Source: Heliocybe sulcata
Lineage: Eukaryota > Basidiomycota > Agaricomycetes > Gloeophyllales > Gloeophyllaceae
Assembly (NCBI GenBank): GCA_004369045.1
Contig: ML213510.1
Coordinates: 302,111-366,110 of the forward strand
Reading direction: 5' to 3'
Length of the DNA: 64,000 bases
Below, one piece after another: positions 1 through 11,036 of the stretch (positions are counted from its first letter, which is position 1; each line of letters opens with the position of its first letter). Below the pieces are notes generated by a model. It was not told the DNA's origin, did not search any database, and worked only from the letters and a program-made list of their open reading frames with translations. The position numbers and the translations under genes were made by a program.

Positions 1-119
1 NNNNNNNNNNNNNNNNNNNNNNNNNNNNNNNNNNNNNNNNNNNNNNNNNNNNNNNNNNNNNNNNNNNNNNNNNNNNNNNNNNNNNNNNNNNNNNNNNNNN
101 NNNNNNNNNNNNNNNNNNN
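1..119. other. Assembly gap (run of N)
   Basis: The first 119 positions are all N. Nothing can be said about their content. Confidence 0.99.
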
Positions 120-452
120 TGAAGCCAGAAGCCAACTTCAGGAAGCCATGGAACAGTTCCAAGCCCTTGGAGATCGACTGGGGGCAGCTCAGTGCCAGCA
201 GAGTCTTGATAATCTCTCACGAGTGAAGGGTGGATATGATGAAGCCTGTTAGAGATGGACGATCACAGTTGACTGAAGAGAATCTTGGTAAGCCCTCCAG
301 GCCTCTCTAGTTCATATGTTCAGATATGCGAATTTGCAGTTGGTGATCCCTGGTTTGCTGCATTCCATCTGTCATGTAGTCCACCAAATACAGCTAGTTT
401 TTCCCAGTAGTTCCGAGCACATTGAGCAGTCCGAGCTCACACCTGACAATCC
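120..452. other. Sequence left of IPI3, no gene seen
   Basis: About 330 bp between the gap and the IPI3 stop codon. It would hold the IPI3 3' UTR. No coding exon or RNA gene is recognisable; an exon of a gene cut off by the gap cannot be excluded. Confidence 0.5.
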
Positions 453-2331
453 TCAGGTACGTCCTCTCTTCCATGTCCGCTCCTCTACCCCATCCCGTCC
501 ACTCCCTTTCCCCTCCTTGAGGACCTTCTTTACCACTGTCTTCCACATCACATCGTTCACACCCTTCGCCTTCCCAAGTTGGTCGCGTAGTCGCTGCACC
601 TCCGCCTCAAGCTCGGCGATGCGCGACTGTATCGGAACTGAGACACTCGCGTCGCTGGCTGCTGGCACCATTTGCTGCGTGAAATACGCATGGTCGCGGG
701 AAAAATCGTCGTCAGGGTAGTCGCCGGGGTGTATGTACGGAGCCTGGAGCGACTCAGGCAACGAATTAGCCATTTGGGCATGTAAAGTCATTTGCGGAAG
801 GAACATCGTCCACTCACTTCATCTTGAACGGGGAGAATTATCCCTACTTCCCTCGCCTCACGCTTCCGGGGGTCTCTCGTGCGGTCGAAGGTTACAACAG
901 ACCGCAAGCTCGTCACTTCGCCCTGCCCCGCATTGCCCATCCCAGCACCTGGTGCAAGCTGTAAACTGACGTGCCCGACAAGATCTGGTGGCCGCATCAT
1001 GGTATTTAAATGCGTGATGATCATGTCCTTGTGAGTTGTTATCGTCCGGAGGAGTTGGTGCGAAGGGATGTCGAAGATGTGAATGATGCCAGAAGCAGTG
1101 CCGGCGAGAAGAAGGGTGCACGTAAGAGTAATGCAGAGCGACGTTATCCGCTGACTATATAACGGGTTTCTTGAATGAGTGACAACAACGGAGGCGATGA
1201 ACAGAGCTACTCACCCGACATCTATTGACATCTTCTTGGGCCCGTCGTCCCCTTCTTCACCAATCCGCACGATGTCCATCACTCCACCACCCCCGACAGC
1301 TTCGATCATAGTATTTTTGCGAGACTTCGCATGCTTGAAGAGATTCATCTGATAGACGACGCCCTCTTCTCCCGACGAAGCTGCGAAGAAGGTTCTCTCC
1401 GTAGGATCCCATGCTAGATGGGATATAGAATGCGGGAAGTGGAAGGTAGTGAGGAGTGTTTGGGAGCTTAAATCCCATAACTACAAAGAAGATGATCAGC
1501 CGGGCAGATGAATGTCGCGCAGCATGCGATGGATACCTTGACGGTATGGTCAATGGAGCTCGTCAGAAGTCTGTACCTCGGAAAACGCCCTACACCGCAG
1601 ATGAGGTCGGTGACGGGCAAGGTATGATCGCTCAATGTGCAGTACGGGACGGGTGACTCGGTTTGCAAGTTATCATCTAATAGTCTGCACATGAAATGCA
1701 TCCATAACACTCTGGTGGCGTAAAAGAGCACATACCTGGACACCTCCCAGACACTGACACCCGAGTCCTCGCTCCCTGATACGAGCGCGGCTCCGTCTGG
1801 GGTAAAACGTAGAATGGTTACTTGGCGGTAATGCGCGTCCCACGCGTTGTATAAGATGCCAGATGATATCTACTGTCGATCAATAGATTTCGTGAGTCAC
1901 GCTCTGCGAACTGTGGACGTCCACGAAAACTCGCCTCCCAAATGTATATCCGCCCGTGTGCTGTGCCACCAGCAAAGAATTCTCCTCTAGGGTCAGTGGC
2001 GCAGCATGTCAACTTCTCCGGTAAGACAATCTTGAGGGCCAACTGGTCCTGTGAAGCGGACGATCAGCGTCACGGTTCGTCTCGACGCATTTTCCCTTAC
2101 CTTCTGGAAGTTGTAGACATTCAGGATAGACTTGTCATGTTGTGCTGCAAACATGACACCACCCAGCCCATCTCGGGACTCTGTCACGGCCAGACATCGC
2201 GAATGAGTATTTGTTTGCTTGAATGCAGCCAAGCTCGAGCCGCTCTGGATATCGTGAAGGTGTATAAAGCCAGAGCCAGCCGCAGATGTTGAAGGAGCCG
2301 ATGCGCAGATAATGACTTCGTGCAATTTCAT
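453..2331 (-). CDS. IPI3: Ipi3/WDR18-like WD40 protein of the Rix1 complex
   Basis: Multi-exon gene. The chosen start (ATG at 2331) opens with MKLHEVIICASAP and runs into a first WD blade (GSGFIHLHDIQSGSSLAAFK). Further blades follow in separate exons, for example GEFFAGGTAHGRIYIWEA near 1930-2030. The last exon (about 453-770) ends in a coiled coil, IAELEAEVQRLRDQLGKAKG, then GVNDVMWKTVVKKVL, which I recognise as the C-terminal signature of fungal Ipi3. Family knowledge: Ipi3 works with Rix1 and Ipi1 in the nucleolus and nucleoplasm in ITS2 removal and 60S pre-ribosome maturation, and also acts in replication licensing in yeast. An in-frame extension upstream of 2331 has no ATG, so that start is preferred. 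The next gene (J protein, +) begins only about 200 bp away, so the two share a short divergent promoter. Confidence 0.88.
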
Positions 2332-2530
2332 TTGTCGCAGGAGAAACTGATGCGAGGAGTAGCAAAAGAAACTTCGATGACGTAAGAGATCTGCCTTTGC
2401 GGGCAGCTGTGGCGTGCCGCGTCGGGTGCACGCAGTACTGAAGGTTCTCCAGCTTTCCAGACAGCTGTGCAGCATCGTATTTCCTCCCACTCCTCCCGCA
2501 GGCGTCTACTGTGACTCTTGCATCCGCTCA

Positions 2531-4237
2531 TGGCTGAGACCAACCTTTATGAGACCCTTGGTGTATCGAAGGACGCGTCGCCCGATGACAGTGAGTCGCT
2601 TGCAATGGCGTGCAGTCGGGGATTATTGAACCTGAATTCCAGTCAGGCGAGCGTACAAGAAGAAGGCGCTGAAGACCCACCCGGACAGGTTGGGCCCTAA
2701 CATCACAGCCGCTGAGAAAACTGCAGCAGAGGAGCAGTTTCGTGAAGTGAATCATGCGTACGAAGTGCTGAACGACCCAGAGAACCGAAGAGTGAGTGCC
2801 TTCTCCTCTTCTGCATCCGAGCAACGTTTGAAGCATGCTCTACAGATATATGATATGTATGGGCGGTGGCCACCGCCAAACGCTACCGAAGACTCCCATC
2901 CTCGTGCCGGCCAAGGCAATCCATGGAGTGGGTTCGACTCGCAGTTTCGCGACCCTTTCTTCGACTTCCCCGACCCATTCCGTGGATCGCGCCGCCACTT
3001 CGTATATACCGACCCCTTCGAGCTATTTGACTCCATCTTTGGTGACATCCATCGCAAACCGTTTAACGACCCGTTCTTCGACGACTTCCCTTCGCCCTTT
3101 ACTAACTCCCAGAGCTCGAGGGATCCGTTCAATGCCTTTGGTGGCGGCTCGATGATGTCTCCGTTCGGCGGACTGCTGGGTGGTAGTATGTTTGGGCCCT
3201 TCCAGCAGATGGCCGACAGCAGGAACGACAATGTGAGGTCGGCATCGTTCACTAGCATCGGCGTCGACAACGGCCAGGAGCGCAGGTGGGTGAGCCAAAG
3301 CAAAATGACCCGGACGATCAACGGCGTCACCGAGAGCGTATGGAAAAGGACGGATTCGGATGTAAGTCACTCTAGTCAATAACTGGCCTTCGGTCAAGTC
3401 GTTTACGTTTGTATCGACAGGGTAACGAGCATGTTACATTAACCTACCCGGACGGACGGCAGCGCTACACTGTCAATGGTGTCGAACAACCCGCCGCACA
3501 GGATAACCGGCATATCCAAGATTCCCGCTACGACCGCTACCTCCCACCGGCCACGCAGCATGCTCCGCAAGTATCCTTCACGCCACCGTCATACCAGGCC
3601 GAACCCAGACAGAGGTCCGCCTACGAAGCTGAACCCCGATATTCGTCATCGTCTTCATCTCGGCATTCTTATACCTCGTCACAACACTCTTACACTTCGT
3701 CGCAGCACCCGCAGCATCTACACCAGTCGTATCACTCGTCTGGTTCACAACCTTACTATGTACCCGAGCGTTCTCGTGGCGGGTACCCAGAGTCGATGTC
3801 ACACCGAGGCTCGAGCAGGAGTGACCCAATTGATGTCGACGAAGAGCACGCACCCGTTATCCCCGACGCCCGGTATTCGGTCCCGATCCAAGACAAGAAT
3901 GTGCGCCCTCCTGCGCCTTCAGCGGAGGAACATCCAAGTGCGTATATCATGCGTACGTGCTGTTAGCTAGCGCACACTGACTTGTTAACGCACCGCACAG
4001 GACACGCGTACGACGGGTACTACAATCGGCACAAAGACCACCGCGACCGTGACGACGGTTCGCCCCACAAGAGGCATTGGTGGAAACGGTGGTAAGTTTT
4101 CGCAGTCTTTCTGTTTGCGAGTCGACTGATCTCTCACTGCCAGAATTGGTCTCGCCAGGACGGATGCTGGATCCAAGCTGAGTAAATTGTTCAAGGGGCA
4201 TCATGGAACGACCAGGGGTCATTTCGCGAGAGTATGA
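2531..4237 (+). CDS. J-domain (DnaJ/Hsp40) co-chaperone, DNAJB-like
   Basis: Exons readable by protein continuity: 2531-2590, 2643-2791, 2846-3361, 3421-3937, 4001-4091 and 4159-4237. The N-terminus is a J domain: NLYETLGVSKDASPDDIRRA, then YKKKALKTHPDRLG with the essential HPD, then EEQFREVNHAYEVLNDPENR. A Gly/Phe/Asp-Pro-rich stretch follows (repeated DPF units, residues about 90-170), typical of DNAJB-type proteins, then a Ser/His/Tyr-rich tail. No zinc-finger Cys repeats are present, so it is not type I. The predicted role is to stimulate Hsp70 ATPase and deliver clients; the compartment cannot be told. If the last intron is retained, a stop at 4093-4095 ends the protein; splicing 4091 to 4159 adds a basic tail (SKLSKLFKGHHG). 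Confidence 0.85.
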
Positions 4238-4589
4238 CAGCTTTGGACATGGATGGATGAAGGTGGAGGGTAGATCGCCGATTTGTATCATGTGTCAACT
4301 GGGAGTATTGCGTTCTCGTTTTGTGTGCGCTGTATGATAGCTGTAGAATGTCATGTTTCGCTATAGTGCCATGATCGTGTATTTCCATCACCTTTTTCAC
4401 TTTTTCCGTACCTCATTCTGTCATACAGAACAGTCACAAAAGTAATATAGAACGATGAATCCATGCGAATGGATGGTTATATGATGCTTGCGATTCGAAA
4501 AGCTGTTACATGCGAGATCTGCGGCCAGGGACGGTGCGGCGGGGTAGTTTATGCACTGATTTCGTCGAACCGGATAACGCTTACAGGAA

Positions 4590-5299
4590 CTAGCTAGACT
4601 CCTCTGGAGTTTCTGTCTTGTATTTGTTGGGATCAGTACCGTGGTAAGGGTGGTTCACCAAGTTGAACCTGCACACGAGTGAGTGGAATATACAGCATAC
4701 ATAGACATTGCACGAACCATGGCAAGGCGGCTGGAAGGATTATCAGTCATGATGTGAGCATCAGAATCAGACCACGTACCGAACTTCAATTGAGAGAAGA
4801 CAGAGTTGGAATACGCAGCGTGCTGGACCCACTCAGGCTGGTGCGACTCCCCGTACAATGGCTTGCCCTCCTTTGCCCGCTGGCTCAGCTCCGCAAAGTC
4901 CATCTGCTCTTCACGCTTGTTCTCGGACCATCCCCAGAAGCGGACTAGGCATGCACACATGAGCATGTGTAAGAGAAGAACGCAACGGGTTACCGACAGC
5001 TTGATCTTTGGTACGCAAAAAGGAAGCCGCCGAAGAAACCGGCGACACCGCCCAGGCGGAGATATCCTCGTCTAGGTACCTTCAACGGGTCTGCCAGATC
5101 TACAGGGCCATTTTAACTGGTGCATAGACACCCTTGAGATTAAAGCCGGCGCACCCCAGAGGTACAAGGCAGTCGGGAAACCAGCGGTCAGGACACCCCA
5201 GGCGACGAAATCAGAGGGGCGCATATAGCGCAGCACCCGCCCAGCATGGGGGTCCGCGTCAATGAGCGGGTAAGGGGTCTCAACGACCTTCTGAGGCAT
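4590..5299 (-). CDS. NADH:ubiquinone oxidoreductase (complex I) 21 kDa-type subunit
   Basis: The start at 5299 gives MPQKVVETPYPLIDADPHAG, matching the N-terminal domain of the fungal complex I 21 kDa subunit (YPLIDADPH, RVLRYMRPSDFVAWG). Middle exons encode a hydrophobic Gly-rich segment (RLGGVAGFFGGFLFAYQR), a probable membrane span. The C-terminal domain reads RFWGWSENKREEQMDFAELS, then FNLVNHPYHGTDPNKYK just before the stop at 4590-4592. Both halves are the two known domains of this family, in the right order. It is an accessory subunit of the mitochondrial respiratory chain. Introns lie near 5155-5105, 4985-4945 and 4790-4670. It is head to head with the nucleoporin gene at 5508, with about 208 bp between the start codons. 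Confidence 0.88.
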
Positions 5300-5507
5300 A
5301 GTGGATGCTGTCCCGACAGTCGCCGTTCGATGGAATCGGCGCGCGCGGGGATTTAGGGCAGAATCATGTGAGGCCTGCCCTAAAGGTGTCATACGTTCGC
5401 GCTCTCGCGGGACGTCAACAAGTTGTGGCCACAACCACTCGTGTCTCAGCCCCCCGCGCCCAACAAGACGCGTCCCTCGACGCCTCCAGTCACTGAAGTC
5501 TGCAACC

Positions 5508-8500
5508 ATGAGCGCCATCCGAAACAACAACCGCAGTGCTCTCCGTACCAGCAGGTCCTCGCCCTATGCGCGCCCCAACGACAAGAAATCGGTAAACTCC
5601 TTGTTTTCCATGTGGTTGGGCGCTGCTCACTCTGCGATCTATTACAGTCTTGGAGTTTATCCGGACTTCTAAGTTATCTCAATCCATTAAGGGGTTTTTT
5701 ACCCAGTCAAAACCAGGAATCAGAGGAGGTTAGGGATGCACAGGACGCTGCCGACGCTCCCCAGGGCACGCCACCCACTGTTCACAAGGTACGAATGCGC
5801 GCATTTATTCACGTAAACTGCATACAACGTATTGCACAGGTGAGATTTGCGGATCTTCCAGAGTCCCCGCCACGACAGCAGTCTGCTCCTCCCACTACTG
5901 CGCCCCTCCCGCCTTCCATTCTCCGACAGGACCCGCAACAGCAAGCTGAACAGCAACAACGACAACAAGAACTCAGACGGCAGATTTACGCACCACCACC
6001 GCCTCCGAAGCCCAGACTACCCTTCGCATTCGATCCCTCTAAGCTGCCAGTACCTCCTCCTCCTCCCGGGTCCGAGCCACGAGCCGTAAGTCTTGACCCA
6101 TCCGAAGCGAACGGAACCCCCAGGGAGACTGTAGTACAGTATCTCCAAGTGGCGAAAGGAAGGAAGCTCAACGCCATCGAAATTGCCGGTATTGTATCAT
6201 TGTTAAAGGAAGACGGCGCAGGTACTATTTCACGTCTCTCCTCCCGTTACGATCACTCTAACAAGTCTGCAGAGGATACGGATCGGGAGCCCTTCCGTTT
6301 CAGCACAAGCCCCATACCCTCTGATACTCCATCGACGAGCGCCACGCCGCAGCCGGCGAAGCCAGTCCGACTCTTGGCGAAGAACCCTAATGGCGTCTAT
6401 AAGTGGCGGGGTGCTGGAAGCGCACGACCAAGACCACGATACCACTCTCCAGGTTTTGGGGAACCGCGGTCGTCGACTTCCAGCATCAAACTCTCGCCCC
6501 CGAAAACCTCCGCTACTAATATGTCCAAGAGGCGCCGCGTCGGTCCTGATGCCGAGACTTCTACAGCCCAACCTGTCGCCGCCCCACCTACTTCCTCGAC
6601 ACCGGCCAACGCTACGGCAGCGGCGATCACGAACGGTATAATCACGGCCGGCAATGGTACGTCCGCAGCGCCGAAAATGAACGGCACGAGTTCCCTGCCT
6701 CGCATTCACGCGTCTGGTCCTTCTCATCACAAAGCCACCACACCTGTACGCCCATCTCCTTTGCGCCAGGCCTGGAGTAGTGAAGAGGAACCGTCTCCGC
6801 CGTCGCGATCGCAACCGCCTAGGCAGACGCGGGCTGCAGCGTTTATGGAAGAGCTTGTCAAGGAATATTCCGGATCGAAGAAGTCAGACGTGGCAAACCC
6901 ATACCAGCAGATGATGCCTCCCCAGTTAAAAACAAAAATAATATCAATGCCGACGAGGAAGACTAGGTCGGCGGCTGCGAAGGAGAGGGAAGAGCAGGAG
7001 CATGAGCGGAAGGAGAGGGAGGAGAGGGAGAAGCAGAAGCAGAAGGATAAAGAGTTGAGGAAGAAGGGGACCAGGTTGTCTGGGCAGGCGATTATTGAGG
7101 CGACATTGCCGAAGGTCCGTGCTATGGTTCTACGACGTCTGAGCATGACTGACATCCGTCTAGGGAAGCAAACGTGCTCGTCCACCTCCTGAAATGTTCG
7201 CGAAGAATCCTCAGCAGGAATCCGCCGCGGCCTCCAGTCGCAAGTCTCCGTCTCCGTTACCAGCAGAGCAGCGCCCCGAAGTCGAGGAAGTTGCTGACGA
7301 AGAACCCGCAGCCAAGAAGCAGAAGACGGAACCTTCACTCGGCCATGGTTCCGTCCAGAGTCCTGAAATAATCGAGCTAGACGATGATGCCAGCATGGAC
7401 ACGAACAAGAACCCTGCCTCGTCATTGTTCACTCAACCCTCTGAGGTTGTGGAGCCAACTGAGTCGGCGGATCGTGTCAGCCCGCCCAAAGGTATTCCAC
7501 CTACTACCACCCTGGACAGTCCGTTTGGTGGCGTGAACGGCACCGGTGCTGGGCTGCGGCCGGCGTTCAGGCTGAAGTCTACCGCGCCGAAGGAGCCTTC
7601 TAAGCTTCGGTATAGTTACCAGGCTGAGAGCGATAGCGAGAGTGCCACATCCTCACCCAAGGGTTCAAAGCCCTCACCGAAGGATGCGGCTGCTTCTCTT
7701 CCGGCGTTCGGTTCTCATACCGAGCCTCTGCCCGCTGAGGGGAGTAATGCTACGCCGGGGAAGGGCTCGACCCTTGGCTTATCTGCAGCCCCTCCTCCCG
7801 CTGGCCGCAGTGGAACACTATTTCCGTCATCTACGCCAGGCTCTTCAAGCGCGTCCACTGCTGGTGCTTCCACCGAGTCGGTAGCTGGGTCTTCTAACGC
7901 TTCCTCCTACCCCGAGTCATTGGTTCCCGGGCTCACTGGTCCTGGACGTCTTATCAGGCTGGGAGGTACGGACATTTTGAAGCGACATGCTCCCGTCGGG
8001 AGGCACAATGCGCCCAGTCCTCTTGGACCCGCTATTGACCTCTCGCCGCCGCCGAAGCAGGCGAAGCTACCGAAGGAAGCGGTCTCTGCCGTAGATGCGG
8101 ATGTGGAAGAAGTCGTACCTGCCGTGGATGTGGAGGAGGCCGTTCCTGTTGTGGACGTGGCGAACGCCAGCTCTGTTGCAGAAGTTAAGCAGCCGGCCCC
8201 TGTCAAGGATCCAAAGCAAGAAGCTCTCAAGGCTGATATCGGCTCGCTGCCCGTCTTCACCTTCACCAACAAAGCCCCACGAGTCGCCTCTGTTGCTCAC
8301 TTGAAGGCCAAGGGTGATGCCATGGCTTTGCCAGCCTCAGCTCTTCCAACCTTCGAGTTTACCAAGTTTGCGAAGACTTCCGCGCCTGCCTCGTCGGGGT
8401 CGAAACCTACTTCTGGTGGATTCGACTGGGCAGCTGCGGGCATGAAGCCTCCTGCTGCTAATGCCGGCTGGACGTGCTCTGTATGCATGGTCAATAACAA

Positions 8501-8723
8501 GTCTGGTGCAGCTAAGTGCATGGCGTGCGAGGAACCAGCACCTGCTGGGGCGGCGAAGCCAGAGCCTGCCAAAGCTCCCGGTGCACCCACCGGTGGCTTT
8601 AACTGGGCGGCCGCAGGGATGAAGGCCCCAGAGAGGAGTGACAACTGGTTGTGCAAGGTTTGCATGTGCTCCAGCCCAGGCAACTTGGAGAAGTGCGTCG
8701 TGTGCGAAGAGCCCCGGCCATGA
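5508..8723 (+). CDS. Nup153/Nup1-like nucleoporin with two RanBP2-type zinc fingers
   Basis: Start ATG 5508. Exon 1 ends at 5591 and joins 5648, giving KKSSWSLSGLLSYLNPL, an amphipathic helix of the kind that anchors Nup1/Nup60/Nup153 to the inner nuclear membrane. Later come KGRKLNAIEIAGIVSLLKED and VYKWRGAGSARPRPRYHSPG, which resemble the N-terminal conserved parts of Nup1/Nup153-like fungal proteins. The middle is long, Ser/Pro/Lys-rich and disordered, with a charged E/K segment near 6980-7070. The C-terminus has two near-duplicate units: FDWAAAGMK followed by a finger WTCSVCMVNNKSGAAKCMAC, and FNWAAAGMK followed by WLCKVCMCSSPGNLEKCVVC. Each finger has the W-x-C-x2-C-x10-C-x2-C form of RanBP2 fingers, which bind Ran. 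Predicted site: nuclear basket. Exact orthology (Nup1, Nup60 or Nup153) is uncertain. Confidence 0.82.
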
Positions 8724-8989
8724 CGAACATAACATTTTTGCTCATTTGTCGTAATTATTTGCATTCTTCTGCTATTCGCTGTATATTTTCTGTTCTCTTT
8801 GGCAATTCTGCTTCTTCCCATTAGTGTGTTCTAGTAAGTACAATCCCGTGCCTGGTTTTACATCATTGCAATAGTGTACAATGTCGGGTTCTCGTCTGCG
8901 TGGTAGCTACAATTCTCTGGTGCGCGTGCAATGTGATGATTAGCATACGGCTTGCTCATCATTGAGCCGTTGCTTTTATCCCTGCCATC

Positions 8990-10623
8990 TCATGTTCTGG
9001 TTCCACCGGTCTTCATGAAATCAAGCTTGCGGCAGTAAGAGCCGTCTTCTGAACTGACGGAGGACAGCTTGCGCTTCAGCTTCCTGGGTACCGGCGCTGT
9101 TGCAGCCGGAGGAGATGGCTTCACAGGCGGAGGCGATGGCTTCGAAGGCGGAGTAGGAGCCTTGACAGCTGGAGTGGATACTTTCGTTACTGGAGCAGGG
9201 GCCTTCTTGGCTGGCGCAGGTGCTTTCACACTCGGACCAGGCGAGTCGAGGTCGAGGTCGACGTTCCCATCAACTTCCTCTAGAGTGCGTGTCGACGACT
9301 GCGTGCTAATCTTCGGCAGCTTGGAAGGATGCGTCGGATTAGGCAGCGCGAAGAAATACGGATGTGAAAGAGCCTGTGATCCACTCTGATAGTCAGCAAA
9401 CAGGCAATCCTTGATTAATGTATGCGATCCGACTGACGGCTCTGGCACTGATCCGTTTTCGGGGCTCGTACAGGAAGAACTTGGAGAGCAGGTTTAGGCA
9501 GTCCGCGGTGGCCGCGGTGAACAGGTCGCGCATAGGAGGCTTCGGGAACTGGCCCACGGGGACGTAATCCGGGAGCTTGGTGTGGCACTGATGCGGTTAC
9601 GTTCGAGTGAGTCGGAGTGACTGGAACATGGAGTGCTTACCGGCCAATCCTCCTCCGTTGGAGTGCCGAGCGCGCGGAAGATGGTCTTTAATTGGTCCAT
9701 GTCGCTTTCGCCCGGGAGGTAGGGGATGCGGAGTATTAGTTCGGCAAAGATGCAGCCGACGGACCACATGTCGACCGCTGTGCTGTAGTACCGAGCTCCG
9801 AAGAGAAGCTCTGGGGGCCGGTACCACCTACAGGTTCAACGTCAATCACCGGCGTGAATGCCTGCACTGGCTTACGTACCGAGTAATGACTTGACATGTC
9901 ATTTTGTAGCCGGGATCTGCGATATCCCTTGCGAGACCGAAATCGGCAATTTTCAGCTGCCCGTTGGCTGCAATAAGCAAGTTATTGGGTTTCAAGTCCT
10001 GGTGAACACGTCAAAGGTCGTCCACCATGAGTGGCTCATATGTCTTACCCGATGGAGGATGGAGTTCCTGTGGCAGAACTCTAGTCCACGTAGAGTCATG
10101 GCAATCCAGCTCTTGATGTCCGCCGGAAGAAAGACGAGCGACCTGTCTTTGATAATCATTTCTAGGTCCGTCTCTAGCCACTCCAACACCAAGTTCAGGT
10201 TGGTTTTGGATGAGAAGACGTCTAGAAGCTGCGATGAATGGCCTATCAGTACAACAGCAACTACATATGCATGGAACCACTTGCATCGATGACGTTCTGA
10301 TGTCGAAGTTCCCGCAGAAACTTGACTTCGCGGATGGCGGACATATCCATGCCATCCTTCATCGCACCGACCTTGATCTTCTTTATCGCAATCTTGCGAC
10401 CAGTCTTGACCTCACGGCCTTGAAGGTAGCATATGCGTCAAGTAGTAAATCTAGAAGGGAGACACAACTGTACCGACCTTTGTATACCACGGCGTAAGTA
10501 CCCTCGCCGATCTTCTTCTCCTTCGCCCTGCATACGCGTAAGCAACACAGCTTCATGTCTCAGATAGTGGCGCACGCACCAGCGCCTCTGTCTCTCATAG
10601 TTCGCCTTTTCTACGGCATCCAT
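8990..10623 (-). CDS. KIN28: TFIIH cyclin-dependent kinase, Kin28/CDK7 orthologue
   Basis: Start ATG 10623 gives [13 protein letters not shown]. The kinase domain follows with conserved elements in order: [10 protein letters not shown] (Gly-rich loop), IAIKKIKVG (catalytic Lys), [17 protein letters not shown] (cyclin-binding helix, a SAIRE type rather than PSTAIRE), [30 protein letters not shown] (DFG and T-loop), [20 protein letters not shown] and [20 protein letters not shown]. These match CDK7/Kin28, the TFIIH kinase that phosphorylates Ser5 of the RNA polymerase II CTD and, in many organisms, activates other CDKs. An unusually long Pro/Ala/Lys-rich tail (about 9060-9300) follows the domain, ending KTGGTRT. 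About nine exons with short introns. The makorin gene lies upstream in tandem; the nucleoporin converges downstream. Confidence 0.9.
9069..9240 (-). repeat. Degenerate PAP-K / TPP-K codon repeats in the KIN28 tail
   Basis: Within the last exon the protein repeats short units such as [34 protein letters not shown] and PSPPAAT. The DNA shows matching imperfect 15-21 bp tandem repetition. It is probably a slippage-generated disordered tail; several TP and SP sites could be phosphorylated. Confidence 0.6.
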
Positions 10624-11036
10624 TCTGTAACTAAGCAAGACTGTCGGTTGCCTTCGACTTGCTGCTGAATGAATGAACGACGTACTATGAATGTATCACG
10701 AGAAGCTAGATCGATGTATCTCTATCCCTACTCAGAACGTCGAGGAGCGGCCCTCAGTAATGAGTGAAGTAGCAGAGAGCAAGCAGTGTTGCCGGGGGTG
10801 TAGTAACTAAGAGCGCCGACCAAAAATAATGTGCATCGACTGTGGGAGATAGAAATGTAACGCTGTAGGCGCTTATTTACTGATGTTAGGATCACAAGCT
10901 CTTGCCTTTTCCGTACCACTACGCCAGGTCACGCGTCCGTGAGCGCACAGCCACAACCACAATTCATGCAGAAACATTTGGACTCCAATTATACTTGTAC
11001 AATGTCTTCTCTGAACTTCTACGATACACTTAACTC
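10624..11036. other. KIN28 promoter / makorin 3' flank, no gene
   Basis: About 410 bp between the start codon of KIN28 and the stop of the makorin gene, both on the minus strand. No further coding exon or RNA gene is recognisable. Confidence 0.5.
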
